In this document: positions 53,613 to 61,731 of the stretch, piece after piece | Position numbering within the stretch: position 1 is the stretch's first letter | Layout of the letters: each line of letters starts with the position of its first letter | From: Pseudomonas knackmussii B13 | GTDB lineage: Bacteria > Pseudomonadota > Gammaproteobacteria > Pseudomonadales > Pseudomonadaceae | NCBI RefSeq assembly: GCF_000689415.1 | Contig: NZ_HG322950.1 | Coordinates: forward strand, 2,921,501-2,985,500 | Direction of reading: 5' to 3' | DNA: 64,000 nucleotides | The notes under the pieces: generated by a model | The model's database searches: none | What the model was told of the DNA's origin: nothing | What the model saw: the letters and a program-made list of their open reading frames with translations, nothing else | Made by a program: the position numbers and the translations under genes

Positions 53613-55523
53613 TCAAAGCTTGGGTTTGCGTGCCATACCGCTGCGTGCCTGTGCCATGGCCGCAAGGCGCACCGCGACGTTCGCCGCGCCGTAGCCGACA
53701 TAGCCATTCTTGCGCTGCAGGATTTCGAAGAAGAAACGCCCCTCGAACGGCTCGGTGTAGACGTGGAACAGCTCGCCGCCCTGGGCGTCGCGGTCGTAGA
53801 GCACGTTGTAGTAGGCCAGCTCGCTGAGGAATTCGTCGTCGAAATCGAAGCGCGCAGCCAGGTCGTCGTAGTAGTTCAGCGGGATTTCCAGCAGCGGCAC
53901 CCCCGCCTCCTTGGCACGGGCCACCTCGGCAAAGATGTCCTCGCAGGCGAAGGCGATGTGATGCACCCCGGAACCGCGATAGCTCGATAGCGCGTGGGAG
54001 ATCGCCGTGTTGCGGTTCTCCGAGACGTTCAGCGGCAGGCGCAGGTTGCCGCAGCGGCTGCGGATCGCGCGGCTCTTCACCAGGCCATACGGGTCGGGTA
54101 GGACAACCTCGTCGTCGGCCTCGAAATCGAACAGTGCCTTGTAGAACAGCACCCAGCTGTCGAGGCTGTCGGCCGGCAGCGCCATGGCCATGTGGTCGAT
54201 GCGTTGCAGGTGGCCGCCGGCCTGGGCCTGCAGGTCGAGGCGGAAGTCGCTGTCGTAGAGGGTCTGCCCCGGCTCGCCCGGCTCCACCAGGTAGATCAGG
54301 CTGCCGTCCGGCGCCCGCACCGCGGGAATCTCACGCTCGTTCGGGCCGACCAGGCCGCGGAACGGCTGGCCCTTGAACGCCTGGGCACGCTCCAGTGCGC
54401 GGGCGCCGTCACGCACACGCAGGGCGGTGGCGCACAGGGACGGGCCGTGGGCTTCGAAGAAGTTGTGGGCGAAGGAATAGGGCTCGGCATTGAGCACGAT
54501 GTTGATGTCGCCCTGGCGCAGCAGGCTGACGGCCTTGGAGCGGTGCTCGCCGGCGCGGGCGAAGCCCAGCTTCTCCAGCCAGCCACCCAAGCGCGCCCCC
54601 AGAGCTTCGTCGACCGCGAATTCGAGGAATTCGACACCGTCGTAGCGGCTGGCCGGCGGCGGCGCGAAGAGCAGATCCGAATCGACGACGGGCTTGGCGT
54701 CCTGTTCCAGCAGGCGACGGGTCTTCTCTTCAAGGTAAAGCAGCGAGCGCAGGCCGTCGGCGGCATTGGAGCGGGTCGGCGCGGCACGGAAGCCGTCGTT
54801 GAAGATTTCCAGCGACAGCGGGCCCTTGTAGCCGCTGCGCAGGATGGGCGCGAGGAAGCCCGCGAGGTCGAATTCGCCCTGGCCGGGGAAGCAGCGGAAG
54901 TGCCGGCTCCACTCCAGCACGTCCATCGCCAGGATGGGCGCATCGGCCATCTGCACGAAGAAGATCTTCTCGCCGGGAATGTCGGCGATGGCGCTGGGAT
55001 CGCCCTTGATCGACAAGGTATGGAAGCTGTCCAGGAGCACACCCAGGGCCGGGTGGTCGGCCGCACGCACCAGGTCCCAGACCTGCTGCCAGGTATTCAC
55101 GTGGCGCCCCCAGGCCAGGGCCTCGTAGCCGATGCGCAGATTGCGCGCGCCGGCACGTTCGGCCAGCAGGCGGAGGTCGTCGACGAGGATCTCGCGCTCG
55201 CCCAGGGAGTCGACCGCGGTGTTGCTGCAAACCAGTACCAGGTCGGTGCCCAGCTCCTGCATCAGGTCGAACTTGCGCTCGGCGCGCTCCAGGTTGCGCG
55301 GCAGGCGGTCACGGCGGCAGCCCTCGAAGTCACGGAACGGCTGGAACAGGGTGATCTGCAGGCCAAGGTCTGCACACATCTGGCGCACGTCGCGCGGGCT
55401 GCCGTCGTAGTACAGCAGGTCGTTCTCGAAGATCTCCACGCCGTCGAATCCGGCGGCGGCGATGGCTTCGAGTTTCTCGGGCAGGGTTCCGCTCAGGGAG
55501 ACGGTGGCGATCGAGCGCTGCAT
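53613..55523 (-). CDS. quiC: 3-dehydroshikimate dehydratase QuiC with HPPD-like C-terminal domain
   Basis: 636 residues from MQRSIATVSLSGTLPEKLEA at 55523. The N-terminal half (1 to about 285) is a sugar-isomerase-like TIM barrel with metal-ligand segments YEALAWGRH, LLDSFHTL, FVQMAD and LSLEIFND. The C-terminal half (about 290-630) is a 4-hydroxyphenylpyruvate dioxygenase-like VOC fold with IDHMAMAL and VHHIAFACEDIF. This fused architecture is the Pseudomonas QuiC form that turns 3-dehydroshikimate into protocatechuate. Divergent from the MFS gene at 56088. Confidence 0.94.
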   Translation of the reverse strand: MQRSIATVSLSGTLPEKLEAIAAAGFDGVEIFENDLLYYDGSPRDVRQMCADLGLQITLFQPFRDFEGCRRDRLPRNLERAERKFDLMQELGTDLVLVCSNTAVDSLGEREILVDDLRLLAERAGARNLRIGYEALAWGRHVNTWQQVWDLVRAADHPALGVLLDSFHTLSIKGDPSAIADIPGEKIFFVQMADAPILAMDVLEWSRHFRCFPGQGEFDLAGFLAPILRSGYKGPLSLEIFNDGFRAAPTRSNAADGLRSLLYLEEKTRRLLEQDAKPVVDSDLLFAPPPASRYDGVEFLEFAVDEALGARLGGWLEKLGFARAGEHRSKAVSLLRQGDINIVLNAEPYSFAHNFFEAHGPSLCATALRVRDGARALERAQAFKGQPFRGLVGPNEREIPAVRAPDGSLIYLVEPGEPGQTLYDSDFRLDLQAQAGGHLQRIDHMAMALPADSLDSWVLFYKALFDFEADDEVVLPDPYGLVKSRAIRSRCGNLRLPLNVSENRNTAISHALSSYRGSGVHHIAFACEDIFAEVARAKEAGVPLLEIPLNYYDDLAARFDFDDEFLSELAYYNVLYDRDAQGGELFHVYTEPFEGRFFFEILQRKNGYVGYGAANVAVRLAAMAQARSGMARKPKL

Positions 55524-55639
55524 GTTCAGCTCCTGTTCTATGGGCTTCTGCGAGCCATGGCCGTGGGTGCGTGCCCGCGACCGGTGGTCGGCACGCACCG
55601 CGAATTCGGGTGCGCCGCGGGCGCACGTCTGGTCAGTGG

Positions 55640-55668
55640 ATTATTGGAAAGGTATTTTCGAGCGGCAA
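55640..55668 (-). promoter_or_regulatory. quiC promoter
   Basis: On the minus strand: -35 TTGCCG (55668-55663), 17-bp spacer, -10 AATAAT (55645-55640), about 117 bp before the quiC start. A TTCGAG-N6-CTCGAA repeat (55657-55674) overlaps the -35. Confidence 0.5.
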
Positions 55669-55676
55669 CTCGAATT

Positions 55677-55759
55677 GTACGAACTGGTTAGTTTTGTGTT
55701 CGGTAATCGAACAGAAGGCCGGTTATCGAATTGACGCTTTTTCAGTCGATGCGCAACAT
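55677..55759 (+). promoter_or_regulatory. Composite operator and promoter of the MFS gene
   Basis: GTACGAACTGGTTAG (55677-55691) is followed by the IclR-like GTTCG-GTAAT-CGAAC (55698-55712), then 18 bp, a -35 TTGACG (55731-55736), 17-bp spacer and a weak -10 CAACAT (55754-55759). The same order and spacing occur upstream of the porin gene at 61436-61517. The rest of the 564-bp quiC/MFS intergenic region contains only a 27-codon frame at 55878. Confidence 0.6.
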
Positions 55760-55877
55760 CGAAAACAGCCTCGGGGATTCACCTGAACGGTAGGCAGCCT
55801 TCCTGCCCTTGCCTGCCGAATACCCCGGAGCGAGACGCCGCAAGGCCATAACAATTTCAAGAAACAGGTACCGCCTC

Positions 55878-55961
55878 ATGCACATGCACACCGACTCCGT
55901 CGCCCGCTCTCCGTCCGTCGTCCGCGTGGCAGCGCCCTCCAGCGCTCCAGACCGCGCCTGA
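55878..55961 (+). CDS. Possible leader peptide before the MFS gene
   Basis: A 27-codon frame (MHMHTDSVARSPSVVRVAAP and on) ending 126 bp before the MFS start, with AGG ten bases upstream of the ATG. Arg/Pro/Ser/Ala-rich like the frames before bkdA1 and the porin gene. It may be a translated leader or chance. Confidence 0.3.
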   Translation: MHMHTDSVARSPSVVRVAAPSSAPDRA

Positions 55962-56087
55962 CACAGCCCCAACGCCCGCCACCGCCCTGCCCGCGCACCA
56001 GGTCCGCCGACCTGACGCGCTGTCCCCGGCCCGGCGCGCTTCTTCAGCTGAGACTGCACGCGCAGTCACACAACGGACGGCCCCGAG

Positions 56088-57419
56088 ATGATCCATACCC
56101 AAGCTTCTTCCGCCGCATCGCATACCCCCCATGCCTCGATCGGGCAGAAAATCCAAGGCGCCTTCGCGGTCGGCAAGACTCGCTGGGCCATGCTCGCCCT
56201 GGTGTTCTTCGCTACCACGCTGAACTACATCGACCGCGCGGCGCTCGGCGTCATGCAGCCGATCCTGGCCAAGGCGATGAACTGGACGGCAATGGACTAC
56301 GCCAACATCAACTTCTGGTTCCAGGTCGGCTATGCGATCGGCTTCGTGATCCAGGGACGGCTCATCGACAAGGTTGGCGTGAAGCGCTCGTTCTTCTTCG
56401 CCGTACTGCTCTGGAGCTTCGCCACCGGTGCTCATGGCCTGGCGACGTCGGCCGCTGGGTTCATGGTCTGCCGCTTCATCCTCGGCCTGACCGAGGCGGC
56501 CAACTATCCGGCCTGCGTGAAGACCACCCGCCTGTGGTTCCCCGCCGGCGAGCGCGCCCTGGCCACTGGGCTGTTCAACGCCGGCACCAATGTCGGCGCC
56601 ATGGTCACCCCGGCGCTGCTGCCGCTGATCCTTTCGGTCTGGGGCTGGCAGGCCGCCTTCCTGGCCATGAGCTGCCTCGGGCTCATCTGGGTGGTGCTCT
56701 GGAGCAAGCACTACTTCAACCCCGAGGAACATCCGCGGGTGAAGCAGAGCGAACTGGACTACATCCACAAGGAAGCCGAGCCGGCCGTCGAGCGCGTGCC
56801 TTTCAGTCGCGTCCTGCGCATGCGTGGCACCTGGGCCTTCGCCCTGGCCTACTCGATCACCGCGCCGGTGTTCTGGTTCTACCTGTACTGGCTGCCGCCC
56901 TTCCTCAACCAGCAGTACAACCTGGGGATCAGCGTGACCCAGATGGGCATTCCGCTGATGCTGATCTGGCTGACCGCGGACTTCGGTAGCGTTGGTGGCG
57001 GCATCCTCTCGTCCTGGCTGATCGGGCGTGGCATGCGTGCCACCACCGCACGCCTGCTGTCGCTGCTGATCTTCGCCTGCACCATCGTCAGCGTCACCTT
57101 CGCCGCCCACGCCAGCGGCCTGTGGGTCGCGGTTCTGGCCATCGCCGTGGCCGTCGGCGCGCACCAGGCCTGGACCGCGAACATCTGGAGCCTGGTCATG
57201 GACTACACGCCCAAGCACCTGATGAGCACCGTGTTCGGTTTCGGCGGCATGTGCGCGGCCATCGGCGGCATGTTCATGACCCAGATCGTCGGTGCGGTTC
57301 TCACCGCCACCAACAACAACTACGCCGTGCTCTTCACCCTGATTCCGGCGATGTACTTCGCCGCCCTGATCTGGCTGTACTTCATGGCCCCGCGCAAGGT
57401 GCCTACCAGCGTCGAGTAA
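56088..57419 (+). CDS. MFS transporter, anion:cation symporter type (probable hydroaromatic acid importer)
   Basis: 443 residues with twelve membrane segments. ACS-family marks: ATTLNYIDRAALGVMQPILA in TM1, GRLIDKVGVKRSFF loop, and TEAANYPACVKTTRLWFPAGERA after TM4. The family takes up organic anions such as hexuronates, phthalate and quinate. Divergent from quiC and sharing the composite operator with it and the porin gene, it is the likely inner-membrane uptake system for quinate or shikimate. Confidence 0.9.
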   Translation: MIHTQASSAASHTPHASIGQKIQGAFAVGKTRWAMLALVFFATTLNYIDRAALGVMQPILAKAMNWTAMDYANINFWFQVGYAIGFVIQGRLIDKVGVKRSFFFAVLLWSFATGAHGLATSAAGFMVCRFILGLTEAANYPACVKTTRLWFPAGERALATGLFNAGTNVGAMVTPALLPLILSVWGWQAAFLAMSCLGLIWVVLWSKHYFNPEEHPRVKQSELDYIHKEAEPAVERVPFSRVLRMRGTWAFALAYSITAPVFWFYLYWLPPFLNQQYNLGISVTQMGIPLMLIWLTADFGSVGGGILSSWLIGRGMRATTARLLSLLIFACTIVSVTFAAHASGLWVAVLAIAVAVGAHQAWTANIWSLVMDYTPKHLMSTVFGFGGMCAAIGGMFMTQIVGAVLTATNNNYAVLFTLIPAMYFAALIWLYFMAPRKVPTSVE

Positions 57420-57441
57420 GACGCGGACCTGTTCCACTCTC

Positions 57442-57467
57442 GGAGGCCTGCGGGCCTCCTTTTTTTT
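57442..57467 (+). terminator. Intrinsic terminator of the MFS gene
   Basis: GGAGGCC-TGCG-GGCCTCC followed by eight T residues, 23 bp past the stop. Confidence 0.93.
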
Positions 57468-57482
57468 GCCGAGCGAACGCCG

Positions 57483-58361
57483 TCAGCTACGGCGCTGCAT
57501 CCAGGCTGCCGCCAGGCCGCTCAGGCAGATCACCGCGATGCCGACCAGAGCCAGGGCACTAGGCACATGGCTAAAGATCAGCCAACCGATCAACCCGGCG
57601 AAGACGATCTGGCAGTAGCCGAACGGCGCCAGCAACGCCGGCGCGGCATGGCGGAACGCCTGGGTGAGGAACAGGTGTGCGGACATCCCGCAGGTGCCAA
57701 GGGCGATCATCATCAGCGCGTGGCCGAGGCTCGGCGTGTGCCAGACGAAGGGCACCATCGCCGTGGTCAGCGCGGTATTCAGCAGGCCGGCGAAGAAGTT
57801 GCTGGTGGTCGGGCTGTCCACCTCGGCCAGCTTCCGCGTCAGCAGCTGGTAGAAGCAGAAGCACAGCGCCGAGGCCAGCGGCAGCAGCACCGCCGGGGTA
57901 AAGAGCTCGCCGCCCGGATGGACGATCGCCAGCACGCCGGCGAAGCCCATGCTCACCGCCCCCCATTGCCCAGCCGTGACCCGCTCGCCCAGCAGCGGCA
58001 ACGACAGCGCGGTGACCAGCAAGGGCGCAAGGAAGTTGACTGCCGTGGCCTCCGCCAGCGGGATGTATTGCAGCCCGGTGGTGAACAGCAGGCTGGTGCC
58101 CAGCAGGCAGACTGCGCGCACCACCTGCAGCAGCGGACGGCGGCTGCGCAGCACGCGCAGGCCTGATTGCGGCAGGAAGATCCCGGCCATCAGCAGGGTA
58201 TGCACCAGGTAGCGCGCCCATACCACCAGCAGGATCGGGTAGAAGCCGGAGAGGTACTTGGACAAGGCGTCGTGGGTGGAGAACAGCGAGGTCGCCAGGA
58301 TCACCAGAAGGATGCCCTTCAGGGGCTGGCTGCTGCCGGACAGCGCGGAGGCGGCGGTCAT
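57483..58361 (-). CDS. DMT-superfamily (EamA) transporter
   Basis: 292 residues from MTAASALSGSSQPLKGILLV at 58361; ten predicted membrane segments in two EamA repeats (ATSLFSTHDALSKYLSGFYP; LAEATAVNFLAPLLVTALSL). It is the third gene of a probable Gfo/Idh - isomerase - transporter operon, 86 bp after the TIM-barrel gene. The substrate is unknown but may be the compound handled by those enzymes. Confidence 0.87.
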   Translation of the reverse strand: MTAASALSGSSQPLKGILLVILATSLFSTHDALSKYLSGFYPILLVVWARYLVHTLLMAGIFLPQSGLRVLRSRRPLLQVVRAVCLLGTSLLFTTGLQYIPLAEATAVNFLAPLLVTALSLPLLGERVTAGQWGAVSMGFAGVLAIVHPGGELFTPAVLLPLASALCFCFYQLLTRKLAEVDSPTTSNFFAGLLNTALTTAMVPFVWHTPSLGHALMMIALGTCGMSAHLFLTQAFRHAAPALLAPFGYCQIVFAGLIGWLIFSHVPSALALVGIAVICLSGLAAAWMQRRS

Positions 58362-58447
58362 CGGGAGTTCCGGATAGGTCGGTTGCAAAGCAAGGCGCCC
58401 GGCAGTGTGCCGGGCGATGGATGGAAAGGGAACGCTGACAGCGGCGT

Positions 58448-59263
58448 TCAGAGACGAGCGAGCACCGCTCGCGTCTTCTCCAGCGCCAGGCTCGCGCGCT
58501 GCAGGGCGCTGACGCCCTGCTCCAGCAACTGCCGGGTGGGAATCTCCAGGCTCAGCGGAATGTTCGCCGGCAGCGTTTTCAGCAGCCCCGCGAGATCGCA
58601 GTCGCCATCGCCGGGGAAGCGCCGCTCGTTGCGTGCCTGGCGGAGGATCTCCTGCATGTCCGCCGGACGCGGACCGGCAACGTCGCACAATTGCGCATAG
58701 CGCAGGCGCTCGGGCGGAATCTGCGCCAGGTCGTTCAGCGCCGAGCCGGAACGGTTGAAATGGAAGGCGTCGACCAGCACGCAGGCATTGTCCATGCCGG
58801 CGTTACGCACCACTCGCCAGGCCCTGTGCAGGTCGGGGGCATCGGTCCAGGGCATGAACTCCAGGTGCGGGCGCAGGGCGTAGCCATCGGCCAGTTCGCA
58901 CAACTCGGCGAAGCGCTCGGTCAGGCGCGCCTCGTCGGGGTCGTTGCCGGCCACCAGCAGCTCGCTGCCGCCGAACTCGGCGCCGACCGCGAGGATCGGC
59001 TCGAAGTCGGCGACCCGGGTTTCCGGCTTCAGACGCAGGATTTCCAGGTCCAGCACGCGCACGCCGGTATCGCGCAGGCGCGCATGAGTCTGACGGCGCA
59101 GCTCGGCATCGGCGACCAGCGGGAAGTGGTGTTCCTCGGCAGTGGCCGGCACCAGGCGCAAGCCAACGTGGCTGTAGCCGGCACGGGCGGCCACTTCGAC
59201 CATCTCCGGCGGGGACAGCTCGAGGACGGTCAGTGCGGCGAGGGAAAGGATTCGGTCGGTCAT
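58448..59263 (-). CDS. Sugar phosphate isomerase/epimerase-like TIM-barrel protein
   Basis: 271 residues from MTDRILSLAALTVLELSPPE at 59263. An AP-endonuclease-2/xylose isomerase-like barrel with metal-ligand segments LRPHLEFMPW, VLVDAFHFNRSG, YAQLCDVAGPR and LSLEIPTR. The closest architecture within the window is the N-terminal domain of QuiC, which shares the D-x-FH and LSLEI motifs. It may be an isomerase, epimerase or dehydratase for a cyclic polyol or hydroaromatic acid. It lies 46 bp after the Gfo/Idh gene on the same strand. Confidence 0.85.
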   Translation of the reverse strand: MTDRILSLAALTVLELSPPEMVEVAARAGYSHVGLRLVPATAEEHHFPLVADAELRRQTHARLRDTGVRVLDLEILRLKPETRVADFEPILAVGAEFGGSELLVAGNDPDEARLTERFAELCELADGYALRPHLEFMPWTDAPDLHRAWRVVRNAGMDNACVLVDAFHFNRSGSALNDLAQIPPERLRYAQLCDVAGPRPADMQEILRQARNERRFPGDGDCDLAGLLKTLPANIPLSLEIPTRQLLEQGVSALQRASLALEKTRAVLARL

Positions 59264-59309
59264 GAATTCAGGTTTCCAGGTTCGGCATTGAATCGCAAAG
59301 GATGTTCGG

Positions 59310-60362
59310 TCAGACAATTCGCGATGGCGCGCAGGCCCTGCCGCTGGCAGCGGCTTCGCGCACTGCCTCGATCAGCGCCAGGGTTCGACCGCCGTCGGCA
59401 GCATCGGTCAGCGGTTGTTCCTCGCCCCGCGCAACGCGCACGAAGTGTTCGAGCTGCAGGCGCAGCGCCTCGCCCGGGGTGAAGGTCTCGCTGCCGCGTA
59501 GCAATGGCTGGTGCCAACCGGCGCCCGGCTCGGCGTAGTGCCAGCGCTGCAGCTGCGGAATGCTCAGCGCGCCCTGGGTGCCGGCCAGCAGGTAGCACGG
59601 CTGGTCGTACTGCCGCGGGTAGACCGGGCTTTCGCCGGAATCCAGCTCCCAGCTCCAGGGCGCGGCCACGCCGTCGGAGCCGGTCAGGCTGCCGAGGGCA
59701 CCGTTCTCGAACTGCAGCAGGATGGCTGCGCTGTCCTCGTTGGGCAGGCCGCGCACGGTGTTGCTGGTGAAGGCTTGTACCTGCACCACCTCGCCGCACA
59801 GGTAGCGCAGCAGGTCGAGGTCGTGGACCAGGTTGGTGAACAGGAAGCCGGCCCCCGGTTCGCGGCGCCAGGGCACATCGAAGTAGCTCTCCGGTTTCTG
59901 CAACTGCCAGAGCGCGGTCACGTTCACCAACCTGCCCAGGGCGCCCTCCGCCAGCACTTCGCGGGCCCTGGCGATCAGCGGGTTGTGCCGGCGGTGATGG
60001 CCGACCAGCACAGGCACACCGCTGCCGCGACTCGCAGCCACCAGTTCGCGCACCTCGTCCAGGTGCACGCCTACCGGCTTCTCCAGCAACACCGGCACTC
60101 CCGCCGCGAGGCAGTCCAGGGCGGTGGCCACGTGCAGGTTGTTTGGGTTAGCGACTATCACTGCCTGCGGCTGCGCCACGTCGAGCATGCGTCGATGCTC
60201 GGTGAAGTGCGGCACGCCGCATTCGGCGGCGAACTCGGCCGCGCCCGGGCCTGGATCGGCCACCGCGCAAAGCCGCGCAGCCGGAACCTGGAGCAAATGC
60301 TGGTAGTGCTGGCGGCCCATGTGGCCGGCGCCGATCAGGGCAATTCGCAAGGGAAAGGTCAC
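59310..60362 (-). CDS. Gfo/Idh/MocA-family NAD(P)-dependent dehydrogenase
   Basis: 350 residues. N-terminal Rossmann fold IALIGAGHMGRQHYQ, conserved catalytic-type LLEKPVG (Lys at about 95) and the C-terminal GFLFTNLVHDLDLLRYLCGE with the N-x-x-x-H-D-x-D motif. These enzymes oxidise or reduce secondary alcohols of sugars and cyclitols. First gene of the operon with the TIM-barrel protein and DMT transporter. A TAGAAC-N3-GTTCCA site is 73 bp upstream. Confidence 0.9.
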   Translation of the reverse strand: MTFPLRIALIGAGHMGRQHYQHLLQVPAARLCAVADPGPGAAEFAAECGVPHFTEHRRMLDVAQPQAVIVANPNNLHVATALDCLAAGVPVLLEKPVGVHLDEVRELVAASRGSGVPVLVGHHRRHNPLIARAREVLAEGALGRLVNVTALWQLQKPESYFDVPWRREPGAGFLFTNLVHDLDLLRYLCGEVVQVQAFTSNTVRGLPNEDSAAILLQFENGALGSLTGSDGVAAPWSWELDSGESPVYPRQYDQPCYLLAGTQGALSIPQLQRWHYAEPGAGWHQPLLRGSETFTPGEALRLQLEHFVRVARGEEQPLTDAADGGRTLALIEAVREAAASGRACAPSRIV

Positions 60363-60389
60363 GCGCGAGTCCTCTTCTGCTTGTCGTAC

Positions 60390-60415
60390 TCGAACCCGTT
60401 GGCGAGCGGGTTCGA
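60390..60415. other. Stem-loop upstream of the Gfo/Idh gene
   Basis: TCGAACCCG-N8-CGGGTTCGA, a perfect 9-bp stem 28 bp before the Gfo/Idh start. It could be a 5' leader hairpin for that gene or the end of the iclR transcript. Confidence 0.5.
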
Positions 60416-60434
60416 TGAAGGATCTACGCAGATT

Positions 60435-60449
60435 TAGAACGCTGTTCCA
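60435..60449. promoter_or_regulatory. TGGAAC-N3-GTTCCA-like operator
   Basis: TAGAAC-GCT-GTTCCA, one mismatch from the perfect repeat at 48543-48557. It lies between the iclR gene and the Gfo/Idh gene, upstream of the latter, and fits an IclR-family site. Confidence 0.55.
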
Positions 60450-60569
60450 GTTTTGCTCAAGACGGTACGCAAAAGCAGCGTGCGATTATCGCCCACTGTC
60501 GGGCAGATGCAGGCAGACGCCTCCCTCTGCCGCGAAGCGGAAGGCGTGGAGGTCAGTGCACAACGAGAA

Positions 60570-61346
60570 TCAGGCGAAGAGTTCGGAGGCCTGGCTGGCG
60601 GCGGACAGCTCGGCTGTGGCGGCCAGCAACAGCGGCGCCAGCTCGTGCAAGCGCGCCTCGGGCAGGCGGGCGCTGGGGCCAGCGACGCTGAGTACGCCTA
60701 TCACCCGCTTATCCAGGGGGCTGCTCACTACAGCGGCAATGGCGGAAGTGCCGACGGCGGAAGTCTCCTCGACCCAGGCATAACCGTGCTCTCGAGCGCG
60801 CTTCAGGTAGCCCAGCAGCTCATCCTGGCTGCGCGGTGCACGCGGGCCGAAGCCAGCTGGATCAGCGATGCCCTGGCGTTGCACCAACTCCATGGCCTCG
60901 GTGTCGCTCAGGCTGGCCAGCCAGGCATGGCCGGAGGCGGTGTAGAACAGCGGTGCGTCGCGGCCCATGTCCGGGTCGTAGCGCAGCCCCGAACGGGCCC
61001 CCTGCGACTTGGCGATCCAGGTCTGGCGCTGGCCGTCGATCACGCCCAGGCGCACCAGTTCGCCGCTGTCCTGGGCAAGGCGGTCGAGGATCGGCTGGAC
61101 GATATCGGCGCCGCTGCTGGAGAGGTAGCGGAAGCCCAGAGCCACCAGCTTGGTGGACAGCTGGTAGCGGCTGTTCTCCGGGTTCTGCCGCACGTAGCCC
61201 AGGCGGATCAGCTCGGCGAGCATGCGGTGCGTCGCGCTCTTGGGAATCTGCAGGCGGTCGGCCAGGGTCTGCATGGGCAGGCCGCGCGGCTCGCCGGTGA
61301 GGCTTTCGAGAAGACTGAAGGCACGTTCGATCTGGCTACCGGCCAT
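60570..61346 (-). CDS. IclR-family regulator of the hydroaromatic region
   Basis: 258 residues from MAGSQIERAFSLLESLTGEP at 61346. The winged helix (GLPMQTLADRLQIPKSATHRMLAELIRLGYV) and the effector domain (YSAS-like FYTASGHAWLA, GVLSVAGPSARL) are typical. Divergent from the porin gene and directly upstream of the Gfo/Idh operon. IclR proteins such as PcaU, PcaR and PobR control protocatechuate, quinate and hydroxybenzoate catabolism. The GTTCG-N5-CGNAC sites at 55698 and 61456 resemble PcaU/PcaR sites. Confidence 0.9.
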   Translation of the reverse strand: MAGSQIERAFSLLESLTGEPRGLPMQTLADRLQIPKSATHRMLAELIRLGYVRQNPENSRYQLSTKLVALGFRYLSSSGADIVQPILDRLAQDSGELVRLGVIDGQRQTWIAKSQGARSGLRYDPDMGRDAPLFYTASGHAWLASLSDTEAMELVQRQGIADPAGFGPRAPRSQDELLGYLKRAREHGYAWVEETSAVGTSAIAAVVSSPLDKRVIGVLSVAGPSARLPEARLHELAPLLLAATAELSAASQASELFA

Positions 61347-61435
61347 GGGCGTCGTCCATTGCAAGGATCGGCGGATTCTAAAGAGATAGTCCCAGGCGGG
61401 AAACCGTCCATCCCTTACCCTCGAATCCCAGCAAT

Positions 61436-61517
61436 GTACGAACCGGTTAATTACCGTTCGCTGATCGCACAAGATGCGCTTTGGGCAATTGTCTGGCCTG
61501 GCCCGCCCTTTCACTAT
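61436..61517 (+). promoter_or_regulatory. Composite operator and promoter of the porin gene
   Basis: GTACGAACCGGTTAA (61436-61450), GTTCG-CTGAT-CGCAC (61456-61470), 18 bp, -35 TTGTCT (61489-61494), 17-bp spacer, -10 CACTAT (61512-61517). The two motifs and the distance from the second motif to the -35 match those upstream of the MFS gene at 56088. Confidence 0.65.
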
Positions 61518-61596
61518 CGAGGCGTACCGGTCCCCGGCGGCACGCGCAGCCCACGGACACGAACGCATTCGAACAATTACAAGAAGGCCTACCGCA

Positions 61597-61656
61597 ATGC
61601 CGCACCCCGCCATCGATCCGCTCCCGCGCGGTCGAACGCCAGGCACCCACGCCTAG
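61597..61656 (+). CDS. Possible leader peptide before the porin gene
   Basis: A 19-codon frame (MPHPAIDPLPRGRTPGTHA) with GAAGG ten bases upstream, ending 75 bp before the porin start and within its transcript if the promoter at 61489 is used. Speculative. Confidence 0.3.
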   Translation: MPHPAIDPLPRGRTPGTHA

Positions 61657-61731
61657 CGCTCGTCCTGCGCCGCCGCCCGTCCCCGGGCACCTCACAGACT
61701 CGATAACAACAATGACTCCAGAGAGATCGTC

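Noticed and set aside
53527..53616. Extended 252-residue form of the TetR regulator
   Set aside because: The extra 30 residues would overlap the end of quiC, are not TetR-like, and the ATG at 53526 gives the normal N-terminus.
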